A DNA stretch of 16,438 nucleotides from Thiobacillus sp. (GCA_024710445.1 JANJUT010000112.1:1-16438), one strand, 5' to 3'; positions 1 through 8,194 are shown, counted from the first letter of the stretch. Notes: generated from the sequence alone by a model not told the origin. A program made the numbers and translations.

Positions 1-3000
1 ACTTCGTCAGGTGGCAACGGCTGCTGGATCGACTCGCCGGCTTCCGCATATTCGATGATTGCCCCCACATCGAGTACGGGCGCATCCATGACAGCCGCCG
101 GTTCATCAGGCTGGACAAGCGCTTCCACCCGGGTCATTTCAGCTTCAGCAAATTCAGATGCGTCAGCCAACGGCGCGGATTCAGCCACTTCGTCGGCGAC
201 ACTGAATTCCAGTGGTTCGGCATCATGGGATTCATCAAATTCAGCGACTGGCTCGTCTACCGGCGCATGTGCCCATTCAACTTTGGCTTCCACTTCGGTG
301 GCAGCAGGCCCAACGTCCGCCTCAATTGAAACATTCTCTGCTACTGAAGGCGTATCTTCAGCTTCAGCGATCGCTTCAACTTCCTGCTCAGGCGCTACCG
401 CATCAGCCGGCATGCCGGCATCCATTTCCACGCTGACAGAAGCAGCCTCGGGTGTGCTGATGTCTTGCGCGGGTGCTTCAATTTCCACTTCGGGTGACGG
501 TGCGACATCCAGCGGATGTCCCTGGGATACGCGCTCAACAGCATCAAGCAGGGCCTGCACAGGCAATCCCACTGGCTGATTGCCTTGCAGCGCATCAACC
601 CAATCCTGGAACACACCACGGGAACGTTCAATCAAGCGCAACAGATCACGGCTGGCGGGTTTCTTGTCGGCCAGCCAGCCATTCATCAATTGTTCCAGGC
701 ACCACGCGGTTTCACCCAGTTGCTCCAGGCCGACCATGCGACCACTGCCTTTCAGCGTATGGAAGCCGCGACGAATAACCGTCTGTGAGTCAAGATCGTC
801 CGGGTGGTTTTGGCAGACATCACATGCCTCACCCATGGTGACCAGCACTTCATTGGCCTCCTCCAGGAAAATCTCCAGCAATTCCTGTTCGACCCCCTCA
901 GGGATCATGGACAGCAACAAAGACTCATTCGATGCGTCCGCAGCTGCCTCGGTTGCCGGCGTAACTGCTTCAGTAGCGGGTTCTGGTTCGATAGCACCAA
1001 ACTCAATTGCCGGGGCCGGCTGAATTTCTTCAACGGTCTCGTTGATATCAATGTGATCTGTTTCGGCCCGTTCGGCGGACGAAGCATCAACTTCATCTGT
1101 CGTCTCAAGGTTTTCGTCAGTGGCAAGTGGAATCCCGTCCTCGCCACCCACTTGCTCCAACGAGTCCAGATTTAGTGGAGATTCAATAACCGCTCGCTCG
1201 GGAACGGTTTGGCCACAGAGTGTGGCAATGGCTGCATCCAGGTGTACTGGCGCCTCAACGGCATCACGGCTCAGGTCAAGTGCAGCTCGCGTTTGCCGCT
1301 TGAGGATATCGTCGTCGATCAGTTCAGCATCGCGACCCAGCTCGGTTAGTGCATCAAGAAATTTTTTTTTTGTGCCGTCGTCGGGCACGTCGCGCCAACC
1401 CAGATAAGCCGACACCACCTCATCCTTGCGCGCAGGCAGACCGGACTCGATCGAATCGTCCAGCATGCTGCCGCCTAAGGTATCGGCATCAATCACGCCG
1501 AACTCGATCAGAACGGGGCGCAGGATCCGGCCCGCATCAGAACGGCCGGCGCAGTAGGACTCGATATACAGCCCCAGACTGGAGAAGGCATCCGCCAGAC
1601 GTTGCTGGGTCGCCTCATCCGGATGTCCTTCGCTCGCATAGGACTCCACGGCAGCCGTTGCCGCTGCCAGCAAACTTGCGGCATCCGGCAGTTCCAGCAT
1701 GGTGAGTGCACCCTGCGCCTGCTGAGCCAATGCGGGCAAGCCAGCCAGCGCCTCACGCTCGGTCTCATCGCGGAAGAAGGCATCCAGCGCTTCTTCCATC
1801 TGCTTAAGGTTTTGTCCCACTTCCTGGGCCAGGTGCACCAGCATGTCGCGCTCAGCTTCACGCTGACTGGTGGCTTCCATCACGCTGGCAGGCAATTCAC
1901 GACCTTCGACCAGGGCGCGCAGACGTTCGCTCTGGCTGTCTGCATGGTCGGAAAAATCGGTATGCAGCACATCTTCCTGGTCGATGGCATTCTGCATGAA
2001 CAACAATGCGGAAGCGACCTCCAGGTTCACCTGGTCACGCATGTCGCCTTCATTCCTGGCAGCAAAATTTGCTGCGCTCGCCAGTTCATCCAGCAACGGT
2101 TTGAGGTGACTCTCGCCGAGTGATTGAGCCTGCGGGTGCATGCGCTCCAGCTGGATATGAAACTGCTCCAGTTGTTCGGCACTGCCTTCCACAAACGCAT
2201 GCCAGTTATCACGGGCAGCCTTCAAACCGGATTGCAGCGCGTCCAGCACCGGGCGCATCCGCGCCAGCGATTCAGGATCCAGCAGGCCGCGTCCGGGAAG
2301 ATAACGATCCAGACCGAAGGTCGAACGCACTTCTGCGCCGCGGCCATCCGACGGCTGGCTTTTGGCCACAAAGAACAGTGCATCGCGCATCAGGCGCTCG
2401 GCCACCTGCGGCGAACCTTCCATCAGGCGGCGCATTTGCAGATCCACGCGAGCAAGCAACTGCTTCACATGGAAATCAGCCTCAACCCCACGCGCAATCA
2501 GACTGTCGACAAAGCCGACACAGGCCCACCAGAATGTTTGGGAAGCTTGCGAAGGCGCAATCCGCTCGATTGCAGCCAGCGCATCACGCATGCGCGTCAA
2601 TCCCTGTTCTGCTTCGACATTGCGCAGGAAGGCCAACAAGCCACGCTGAAACTGAGCGCGATTCTTTTTGACTTCAGCTGCCAGGGCTTCTTGCGTCATG
2701 CCATTGTTGACGGCTTTCCCTTGCGCCCGCGAACGCAGATCCGGGAAAAACAGCTCGCCCTCAAACACCCGCTCGGCGCCTTGCAGTTCACGCAGGCGTT
2801 TGTACAGAGGGAACAGCGCCAGTTCACCACTGCCTCGCCCATCAGCCAGATCCTTGACCCAGCGCTGCAGGCCCTCAATGGCATTACGCAAGGCGCGCAA
2901 TATTTCGTCGTTCGCTTGCACCCGGCTCTCGTTGATGTCGTCGAGGCTGGATTCCAGCGTGGCGGACAGGGTTGCAGCACCTTCCAGCCCGACCATGCGC

Positions 3001-3170
3001 AATGCGCCGGTTGCCTGGTGCGCATCGTCGTGTGCCAGGCGCAGGGCATTGGTCAGATCAGCATCGACACTAAATGCCTGCACGCGCCCCAAGGCGGCTT
3101 GCAGGGCGGCATCGATGTCGCCGCGCACCCAGTTCAGCGGGCCAGTGTCGTAATCGTGTAAGGCGCTCAT
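1..3170 (-). CDS. chpA: ChpA/PilL: CheA-type multi-Hpt histidine kinase of type IV pilus chemosensing (partial)
   Basis: The reading frame is open from ATG at 3170 to the left edge (1056 codons), so the CheA kinase core, CheW-like domain and receiver expected for this family lie outside the window. An AGGA ribosome site sits 9 bases before the ATG. Residues 1-110 form an Hpt-like domain with His51 in HQATGALRMVGL. A long FimL-like helical region follows. Near residue 483 a second Hpt-like motif, QQAQGALTMLEL, has Gln where the phospho-acceptor His should be. A canonical Hpt occupies about 755-870, with His804 in FHTLKGSGRMVG. Two acidic Ala/Glu/Pro-rich linkers (about 660-752, and 890 onward) flank it. 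In the family the kinase takes signals from PilJ through PilI and phosphorylates PilG and PilH to control pilus extension and retraction. It is last of five co-directional genes, 68 bases after pilJ, with no pilK (CheR) between them. The frame was followed base by base around the A10 tract and the canonical Hpt and is intact. Confidence 0.9.
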   Translation of the reverse strand, partial: MSALHDYDTGPLNWVRGDIDAALQAALGRVQAFSVDADLTNALRLAHDDAHQATGALRMVGLEGAATLSATLESSLDDINESRVQANDEILRALRNAIEGLQRWVKDLADGRGSGELALFPLYKRLRELQGAERVFEGELFFPDLRSRAQGKAVNNGMTQEALAAEVKKNRAQFQRGLLAFLRNVEAEQGLTRMRDALAAIERIAPSQASQTFWWACVGFVDSLIARGVEADFHVKQLLARVDLQMRRLMEGSPQVAERLMRDALFFVAKSQPSDGRGAEVRSTFGLDRYLPGRGLLDPESLARMRPVLDALQSGLKAARDNWHAFVEGSAEQLEQFHIQLERMHPQAQSLGESHLKPLLDELASAANFAARNEGDMRDQVNLEVASALLFMQNAIDQEDVLHTDFSDHADSQSERLRALVEGRELPASVMEATSQREAERDMLVHLAQEVGQNLKQMEEALDAFFRDETEREALAGLPALAQQAQGALTMLELPDAASLLAAATAAVESYASEGHPDEATQQRLADAFSSLGLYIESYCAGRSDAGRILRPVLIEFGVIDADTLGGSMLDDSIESGLPARKDEVVSAYLGWRDVPDDGTKKKFLDALTELGRDAELIDDDILKRQTRAALDLSRDAVEAPVHLDAAIATLCGQTVPERAVIESPLNLDSLEQVGGEDGIPLATDENLETTDEVDASSAERAETDHIDINETVEEIQPAPAIEFGAIEPEPATEAVTPATEAAADASNESLLLSMIPEGVEQELLEIFLEEANEVLVTMGEACDVCQNHPDDLDSQTVIRRGFHTLKGSGRMVGLEQLGETAWCLEQLMNGWLADKKPASRDLLRLIERSRGVFQDWVDALQGNQPVGLPVQALLDAVERVSQGHPLDVAPSPEVEIEAPAQDISTPEAASVSVEMDAGMPADAVAPEQEVEAIAEAEDTPSVAENVSIEADVGPAATEVEAKVEWAHAPVDEPVAEFDESHDAEPLEFSVADEVAESAPLADASEFAEAEMTRVEALVQPDEPAAVMDAPVLDVGAIIEYAEAGESIQQPLPPDE
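1362..1371 (-). repeat. A10 homopolymer inside chpA coding strand
   Basis: Ten consecutive A on the coding strand encode Lys601-603 (ACA AAA AAA AAA TTT). Loss of one A gives the frame AAT TTC TTG ATG CAC TAA. Gain of one A gives ATT TCT TGA. Either slip therefore ends the protein almost at once, before the canonical Hpt domain. AAG codons could have encoded the same lysines without a run. Confidence 0.9.
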
Positions 3171-3238
3171 GTCTATTGTTCCTGACGTTGGTTGCGGTGC
3201 CGTATGCGGCTGTTCGCTTTACGTTGCGTTCAAACGGG

Positions 3239-5353
3239 TCAATTGAGCTTGAAGCCCGAAACCGAGTTCTTGAGGTCTTGTGCCAGCTGTTTCATGCCGC
3301 CAATCGAGTCGGCCGTTTGTTGCGTGCCGCTGCTGGTCTGGGCCGAAATGGACTTGATGTCCTGCATGGTCTCGGCGACTTTTGCCGTCGATTCCGCCTG
3401 GCTTTGCGTGGCCGAAGAAATGTCGGCAATCAGTCCGGCCAGTGTTTTCGACACGTCGCCGATCTCGGCCAGCGTCTGGCCCGCAGCATCGGACAGCTTG
3501 GCGCCTTCGACCACACCCTGGGTCGAGACCTCCATCGCCGCCACCGTATCGTGCGTATCCGATTGAATCGTTTTCACAATCGCCGCGATCTGCTTGGTTG
3601 CATCGGCCGAACGTTCAGCCAGCCGCTGCACCTCTTCCGCAACCACCGAGAAACCTCGTCCGGCTTCACCGGCCGACGCTGCCTGAATGGCGGCGTTCAG
3701 CGCCAGCACGTTGGTCTGCTCGGTAATGTCTGAAATCAGTTCCACAATTTCGCCAATTTCCTGCGACGATTCACCGAGGCGCTTGATTCGCTTCGATGTT
3801 TCCTGAATCTGTTCGCGCAGGCCGTTCATGCTGGCAATGGCGTTCGCCACAGCCTGCTGGCCTTTTTCGGCAGCAGCCAGGGATTGTTCGGCCACCCGGG
3901 CGGACTCGGCGGCGTTACCCGACACCTGTTGCACCGATTGCGCCAGATTCACCACTGCAGCTGAAGTTTCTTCAATTTCTTCCGTCTGGCGACGCGAGGC
4001 TTGTTGCAGCGACTCGGACACCTGACCGGCCTGACTGGCGGCCTGATCCATCTGTTCCGTAGCGTTGTTAATGCCGCGTACCAGGGACCGCAACTCTTCC
4101 ACCGTATAGTTGATCGAGTCTGCCACCGCGCCCGTGATGTCTTCCGTCACGCTGGCGTTGATGGTGAGGTTGCCCTCAGCCAATTCACCCAATTCGTCCA
4201 TCAGGCGCAGAATGGCCTCCTGGTTGCGACTGTTTTCCTCTTCACTCTTGCGCGCCCGTGATTTGGTCTCGTTAATATTGACTATCCCCAGCATCACCAG
4301 AGAGCCCAGAGCCAGAACCGCAAACAATGCAGTGAACAATAAGCCCATGCCTCCTGACGACCGATAGTCCTGGGATAGCTTGGCCGTGTCTTCCAGCAGG
4401 CCATCACTGCCTGCGAACAGATTGTTGGCCGCCATTTTCGACTGCAGCAACGGCTGCGTATTGGCCAGCACCGCACCCACCGCTTCCACCATGTCGCCCA
4501 TGTTCGTACCCAGATCTTCCAGCGTCAGCATGCTTTCTTCCTGCCGGCTGGCCGCACCTTCGAACAGCGCCTGCACCGTATCGCGGAATGAGGTCGTATC
4601 CTTTTCCAGTTGCAGCACCACCGCCGGGTCAATCAGGTCGGAAGACAGCAGCAAGTTGGCGTTCTTCGGCAGTCGCTGGCTCAGCATCACCAGGTGGTTG
4701 GCGCGCGATACTTCACGCACACTGGCGCCGGCATCGGCAAGCTGGCTGGCGAGTTGCTCGGCCACCTCCTGCAAATCGATCGACAGTGCATTAATGTTTT
4801 TAACGCTGTTGTTCAGCGCCACCAGGTTCTTTTGCTGCGACAGAATCTGGTTGACCTGCGGATTGAATTTCTTCCAGTGCTCGCTGATCTTCCCCAGCGT
4901 GTCACGCGCCGCGCCGCCCGAAGCAGGAACCTCGCTATCGCCTTCAATCAGACCCATCAACGTTTTTTCGAACGTGGCCTTGCCTTCGGCCAGCTTCTTG
5001 AACGCGACCGCATTGCCCAGCACGGATTGCTGGGCGGTAAGCGGCAAGCGCTGCGACAGCACCTTCAAATCACCTGATTTGGTTTCATAACTGGTCCGGT
5101 TATCCAGTTGAACCAGGCTATAGATAGTGAAGCCTGCCGCCAGCAGCAGCGAGACAATCAGCGTGCCGCCCGCATAAAGATACTGTTTTTCGACGGGGAG
5201 ATGGCCGATGAGGGGGGCCTTGCCGGGTTCCGTATCCGCCAGTTTGCGGACGGTTTGCATGATCAGGGTGGTGTGTTCGCCCCCCTTTTTGCCCGTGACC
5301 TTTTCGGTCATTCGACCTGCCAGCCCCTTGAGGCCATTCATCGTAATTGCCAT
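3239..5353 (-). CDS. pilJ: PilJ, methyl-accepting receptor of the Pil-Chp system
   Basis: A 704-residue inner-membrane chemoreceptor. It has a cytoplasmic N-terminus, a first membrane helix at about 58-80, a periplasmic region of about 250 residues, a second membrane helix at about 335-359, a HAMP-like linker, and a long MCP signalling coiled coil. The periplasmic region holds two PilJ-type repeats, marked by LSQRLP at about 101 and again at about 226. The hairpin tip is clear around 543-573 ([20 protein letters not shown], then GRGF). There is no C-terminal NWETF-type receptor pentapeptide. In the family, PilJ senses pilin or surface contact and controls the ChpA kinase through PilI. Start: ATG 5353 has GGAG 8 bases upstream. 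ATG 5359 is nearly as good, using a GAGG further up, and an in-frame ATG at 5389 is less likely. It lies 59 bases after pilI, with a hairpin in the gap. Confidence 0.92.
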   Translation of the reverse strand: MAITMNGLKGLAGRMTEKVTGKKGGEHTTLIMQTVRKLADTEPGKAPLIGHLPVEKQYLYAGGTLIVSLLLAAGFTIYSLVQLDNRTSYETKSGDLKVLSQRLPLTAQQSVLGNAVAFKKLAEGKATFEKTLMGLIEGDSEVPASGGAARDTLGKISEHWKKFNPQVNQILSQQKNLVALNNSVKNINALSIDLQEVAEQLASQLADAGASVREVSRANHLVMLSQRLPKNANLLLSSDLIDPAVVLQLEKDTTSFRDTVQALFEGAASRQEESMLTLEDLGTNMGDMVEAVGAVLANTQPLLQSKMAANNLFAGSDGLLEDTAKLSQDYRSSGGMGLLFTALFAVLALGSLVMLGIVNINETKSRARKSEEENSRNQEAILRLMDELGELAEGNLTINASVTEDITGAVADSINYTVEELRSLVRGINNATEQMDQAASQAGQVSESLQQASRRQTEEIEETSAAVVNLAQSVQQVSGNAAESARVAEQSLAAAEKGQQAVANAIASMNGLREQIQETSKRIKRLGESSQEIGEIVELISDITEQTNVLALNAAIQAASAGEAGRGFSVVAEEVQRLAERSADATKQIAAIVKTIQSDTHDTVAAMEVSTQGVVEGAKLSDAAGQTLAEIGDVSKTLAGLIADISSATQSQAESTAKVAETMQDIKSISAQTSSGTQQTADSIGGMKQLAQDLKNSVSGFKLN

Positions 5354-5382
5354 GTTCATTGCTCCAATCCCTCTCATTAATC

Positions 5383-5395
5383 GGCGCAACGCGCC
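5383..5395 (-). other. Hairpin in the pilI-pilJ gap
   Basis: A perfect 5-bp GC stem, GGCGC / GCGCC, with a 3-base loop lies between the pilI stop (5413) and the pilJ start (5353). It has no T-run, so it is not a standard terminator. It could stabilise or attenuate the mRNA ahead of the receptor gene, but that role is inference. Confidence 0.35.
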
Positions 5396-5412
5396 TCGTA
5401 TTCAACGCTCAA

Positions 5413-5934
5413 TCAGTTGCCAAGCTGCGCCTCTACCATCAGGAAATCCGGGTTGCCGAGTAATTGGCCAAAGTCCATATCACACCAGTCGGTGCCGGAC
5501 TCGTCGGCGTACTGGCGGGCAATCCACGGATGCGTGCCACGCTCGCTGCGCATCTGATAGCGGTTGATGTTTTTCAGACCCAGGGTGCCGCGCACCAGCA
5601 GTGCGGCATTCACCCCAAAGTCATGATGGGGAATCAGCAAACGACAGTCTGCATGCTCGGGCGTCACGCCCTGCCCCATGAAGTCGGCGAAATCGCTCAC
5701 CGCATACAAATTGCCGCGAATGTTGGCAACCCCGCGAAACCAGCGTCGCGCACCCGGCATCTTGACGATCGGGGGCACAGGAATCACCTCTTCAGTATCG
5801 GAAAGACTCACCAGCCAGTTCACTTCGCCCACCCGGAAACCCAAACGGGATCCGGTGTTGTCGCGACTGGCCGCCGCCTGCAGTTTCTGCGAAAGCGTGG
5901 TCTGAAATTCGCGCAGATTGAATTTCTTGGCCAT
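5413..5934 (-). CDS. pilI: PilI, CheW-like adaptor
   Basis: A 173-residue cytoplasmic protein that is a single CheW domain, normal length for PilI. Recognisable segments are the hydrophobic FRVGEVNWLVSLSDTEEVIP strand pair and the FRGVANIRGNLYAVSDFADF stretch, which is the conserved RG-nLx-v-D core of CheW proteins. In the family it physically couples PilJ to the ChpA kinase. Its ATG lies 10 bases after the pilH stop. The upstream GAGCGAACC offers only a weak Shine-Dalgarno, so translation may depend on ribosomes leaving pilH. It is the third gene of the pilGHIJ-chpA operon. Confidence 0.92.
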   Translation of the reverse strand: MAKKFNLREFQTTLSQKLQAAASRDNTGSRLGFRVGEVNWLVSLSDTEEVIPVPPIVKMPGARRWFRGVANIRGNLYAVSDFADFMGQGVTPEHADCRLLIPHHDFGVNAALLVRGTLGLKNINRYQMRSERGTHPWIARQYADESGTDWCDMDFGQLLGNPDFLMVEAQLGN

Positions 5935-5944
5935 ATTGGTTCGC

Positions 5945-6310
5945 TCAGCCCAGCGCCTTGATCTGCGACAACAGGTCTTCCGGCTTCACCGGCTTGACCA
6001 GGTAAGCCTTGGCGCCCTGACGCATGCCCCATACCTTGTCCGTTTCCTGGCCTTTGGTGGTACACATGATGACGGGGATATGCTTGGTCGCCTCTTCCTT
6101 GGTGATCATGCGCGTCGCCTGGTAGCCGTTCATCCCGGGCATCACGACATCCATCACGATCAGGTCGGGCAGCGTCTGCTTGGCTTGTGCCACGGCTTCC
6201 TCGCCGCTCTCGGCCATGCTGACCAGATAGCCGTTCTTGACCAGCAGCTCGGACAGGAAAAAACGCTCGGTGGGGGAATCGTCAACAACCAGAATACGAC
6301 TGATAGCCAT
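5945..6310 (-). CDS. pilH: PilH, single-domain response regulator
   Basis: A 121-residue stand-alone receiver domain with no output domain. The acidic pocket is Asp10-Asp11, the phospho-acceptor is Asp54 in VMDVVMPGMNG, the switch residue is Thr84 (MCTTK), and Lys106 lies in YLVKPVKPEDL. All catalytic positions are present, so it should be phosphorylated by the ChpA kinase. In the characterised system PilH opposes PilG and is linked to the retraction ATPase PilT or acts as a phosphate sink. The start is ATG 6310, with AGGAG 8 bases upstream. It is separated from pilG by 21 bases. Confidence 0.93.
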   Translation of the reverse strand: MAISRILVVDDSPTERFFLSELLVKNGYLVSMAESGEEAVAQAKQTLPDLIVMDVVMPGMNGYQATRMITKEEATKHIPVIMCTTKGQETDKVWGMRQGAKAYLVKPVKPEDLLSQIKALG

Positions 6311-6331
6311 AATTTATGCTCCTAGAAAAAA

Positions 6332-6724
6332 TCAAGCCCCTGCGCAAGCATGCTCGCGCACAGCCGTCAGAAGTGTGTCCTTGGTAAAAGGCTTGGTCAG
6401 ATATTCGTCCGACCCCACCATGCGGCCACGCGCACGATCAAACAGCCCGTCCTTGGACGACAGCATGATGACGGGGGTGGTGCGGTACTTGGCGTTACGC
6501 TTGATCAGCGAACAGGTTTGATAACCATCCAGTCGCGGCATCATGATGTCGACGAACACCACATCCGGATCGTGATCGGTAATTTTGGCCAGCGCATCGA
6601 AACCATCCTGTGCCAGGATGACTTCGCAACCCGCCTGATTCAGAAAGATTTCCGCACTCCGGCGTATGGTGTTGCTGTCATCGATGACCATCACCTTGAC
6701 GCCTTTCAAAGCTTCGTTATCCAC
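6332..6724 (-). CDS. pilG: PilG, single-domain response regulator
   Basis: A 130-residue receiver-only protein and the first gene of the Pil-Chp operon. It has Asp15-Asp16, phospho-acceptor Asp59 in VFVDIMMPRLDGYQ, switch Ser89 (MLSSKDG) and Lys111 in YLTKPFTK. The VMVIDDSNTIRRSAE N-terminus and the FDRARGRMVGSDEYLTKPF segment are typical of PilG rather than PilH. Known PilG promotes pilus extension (through PilB/FimX-type partners) and cAMP signalling in Pseudomonas. The start codon is GTG at 6724, supported by GGAG 7 bases upstream (6732-6735). I see no better in-frame ATG. Confidence 0.93.
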   Translation of the reverse strand: MDNEALKGVKVMVIDDSNTIRRSAEIFLNQAGCEVILAQDGFDALAKITDHDPDVVFVDIMMPRLDGYQTCSLIKRNAKYRTTPVIMLSSKDGLFDRARGRMVGSDEYLTKPFTKDTLLTAVREHACAGA

Positions 6725-6752
6725 ACGTTATCTCCACGAGGACCGTCGGGAA

Positions 6753-6769
6753 GACAGCACATAGCTGTC
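6753..6769. promoter_or_regulatory. GACAGC-N5-GCTGTC dyad in the pilG leader
   Basis: A perfect 6-bp inverted repeat with a 5-base spacer, about 30 bases before the pilG start and just downstream of the candidate promoter. It could be a repressor site or a small RNA stem. No known operator is recognised. Confidence 0.3.
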
Positions 6770-6784
6770 CCCTGTGTGGTAAAC

Positions 6785-6811
6785 ATTACGGCACCGCTTC
6801 AGGCTTCTTTA
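6785..6811 (-). promoter_or_regulatory. Possible sigma-28 (FliA) promoter for pilG
   Basis: Read on the minus strand there is TAAAGAAG, exactly 11 bases, then GCCGTAAT. The FliA consensus is TAAAGTTT-N11-GCCGATAA, so five of eight bases match at each box, including the TAAAG and GCCG cores, with the correct spacing. The predicted start of transcription gives a leader of roughly 50 bases before the pilG GTG. It lies just downstream, in the reading direction, of the terminator at 6855-6884. No convincing sigma-70 pair was seen in the same gap. The match could still be chance. Confidence 0.4.
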
Positions 6812-6854
6812 GCACTTATCGCGCCAGCATGCCGTGCAGATGCAGCAGGCAAAC

Positions 6855-6884
6855 AAAAAGGGCACTGCAAGCAGCGCCCTTTTT
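6855..6884. terminator. Bidirectional intrinsic terminator
   Basis: A 9-bp perfect stem, AAAAAGGGC / GCCCTTTTT, around a 12-base loop, giving a GC core with a T5 tail on each strand. Outer bases GGC (6848-6850) and GCC (6885-6887) can extend it. On the minus strand it ends transcription 24 bases after the stop of the exported-protein gene (6908) and insulates the pilG promoter from it. Confidence 0.8.
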
Positions 6885-6907
6885 GCCAATCTGGTACCTG
6901 CAGTGAT

Positions 6908-7810
6908 TTACTGCCAGGCTTCCCCGCTGGACTTCTTGTCTGCGCCAGCCACCTGGTTCATGGTGTCGATGATGGCATTGGGCAGCGTTGAAATCCGCAT
7001 GAACTGCCCCATCCCCACGTCCGGGAAGGCCAGTGCGATGCGGAAACGCGCATGCGGCGCCCCCACTTCCTTGTCGATGACATAAATTTCGTACGGCAGA
7101 CCCGCGATGTTGTCCTGCATGTCGATGCGCTTGATCCACTCGCCATCGTTGTTATCGGTATCATTCATGGACACGCCAAACACAGCCAGTTTGCGATCGG
7201 CCATCACGACTTCGTAGATTTTGCTTGTCTTGCCTGCACCCTTGGCAAGGTTGTCACGCACGGTTTTCACTGCTTCGTTGAAACTGCCGTATTCGGCCAT
7301 TTTGTTTTTATATGAGTCCAGACGCTCCATGCCGATCATGTAGCGGTAGTTGGTCAAGCCGCTCGCAGATTCGTCGCCGCCCTGTCCCTTGCCGGCGCCC
7401 AGCGCATCCTGCAAGCGTGCCTGCAGGGCCTTGACCGCCGCTTCTTTTTTGTCGAACGACTTGCGGAAATAGGCGCGATACCAGTAGTCCGGGTTGGTAT
7501 ACGCCACACTGCCGTCGGCTTTGACGCCCACGCGAATCGCTGCACCCAGCACGGCATGCCCCCCGACAGAACCAACTTCACCCAGCATGGCATCGTCGGT
7601 AGCAACCACCACCCCATAGCCTGCCAACGACTTGGGGAAATACGTGCCGACCACCTTGAAACCACCATTCTTGAGCTTGGTCTCGACGGCTGTCGCCGCG
7701 CCCTGAACATTACCCCCGCTCACCGAATCGCCCTGGATATAGGGGGAAACTGCCCACACGCTTGTCGAAGACACAAGCAAGACCATTGCTGAAATCCATT
7801 TCACCATCAT
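6908..7810 (-). CDS. Exported protein of unknown function
   Basis: A 300-residue protein I do not recognise. It has a clean Sec signal peptide (about residues 1-20, ending SSTSVWA), so it is expected in the periplasm or outside the cell. No lipobox, membrane helix or cysteine is seen. The mature chain contains a YWYRAYFRKSF stretch near 110, a Lys/Ala-rich helix, a Gly-rich turn near 140-150 (GAGKGQGGDES) and a second half ending in RFRIALAFPDVGMGQFMRIS. Its two halves look like separate alpha/beta domains. The start ATG 7810 has AGGAG 6 bases upstream. It is a single-gene unit: a terminator follows it, and 181 non-coding bases separate it from rubredoxin. Its position between rubredoxin and pilG might suggest a role in envelope or pilus function, but this is only context. 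Confidence 0.8.
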   Translation of the reverse strand: MMVKWISAMVLLVSSTSVWAVSPYIQGDSVSGGNVQGAATAVETKLKNGGFKVVGTYFPKSLAGYGVVVATDDAMLGEVGSVGGHAVLGAAIRVGVKADGSVAYTNPDYWYRAYFRKSFDKKEAAVKALQARLQDALGAGKGQGGDESASGLTNYRYMIGMERLDSYKNKMAEYGSFNEAVKTVRDNLAKGAGKTSKIYEVVMADRKLAVFGVSMNDTDNNDGEWIKRIDMQDNIAGLPYEIYVIDKEVGAPHARFRIALAFPDVGMGQFMRISTLPNAIIDTMNQVAGADKKSSGEAWQ

Positions 7811-7991
7811 GACTCTCTCCTTATTAAAAGCTGTAATTCAACGCCACAGGTCGCATCCACAAGATACGGTAAAGCATCCGGTGGGTTGGTCGATATTCCT
7901 GGGAACAAACACATGCACCGTTATGCCGCCTACGCTCTAACGCCCGTGACCCGGCAATACTTGAGCGCTTAAATGTAAAAAAACCAATACC

Positions 7992-8174
7992 TTAAAACAC
8001 AACCATCTCGAAATCGTCCTTGCGCGCGCCACAATCAGGACACGTCCAGTTGATGGGTACATCTTCCCAGCGCGTACCCGGAGGGATGCCGTCATCCGGT
8101 GCACCGGTCTCTTCGTGATAAATCCAGCCACAAATCAGGCACATCCAGCTTTTGTATTCGCGTGTGTCAGACAT
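7992..8174 (-). CDS. rubA: Rubredoxin
   Basis: A 60-residue, one-iron electron carrier of normal length. The four iron-binding cysteines are Cys12 and Cys15 (MCLICGWIYHE) and Cys45 and Cys48 (WTCPDCGARKDDFE), with the usual DDGIPPGTRWEDVP middle. It transfers single electrons in the cytoplasm, for example in peroxide or oxygen defence or oxygenase reactions. The partner cannot be told from the sequence. No clear Shine-Dalgarno precedes ATG 8174. It is transcribed away from thiD across 54 bases. Confidence 0.95.
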   Translation of the reverse strand: MSDTREYKSWMCLICGWIYHEETGAPDDGIPPGTRWEDVPINWTCPDCGARKDDFEMVVF

Positions 8175-8194
8175 AGGTGTGATGGGAATTCAGC

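Noticed and set aside
55..1705. Several long plus-strand open frames (for example 55-579, 580-1023, 1120-1407) with Ser/Ala/Thr-rich products
   Set aside because: They are antisense to the chpA frame, reflect its repetitive Glu/Ala linker codons, and show no domain or ribosome site.
2124..3161. A 345-codon plus-strand open frame opposite the N-terminal half of chpA
   Set aside because: The product is rich in His, Gln and Arg with no recognisable fold. The minus frame has an Hpt-like motif and a proper start, so this is a shadow.
7807..7914. A 35-codon minus-strand leader frame whose stop overlaps the start of the exported-protein gene (ATGA)
   Set aside because: No ribosome site precedes its ATG and the peptide has no attenuation-like codon run, so the overlap is probably chance.
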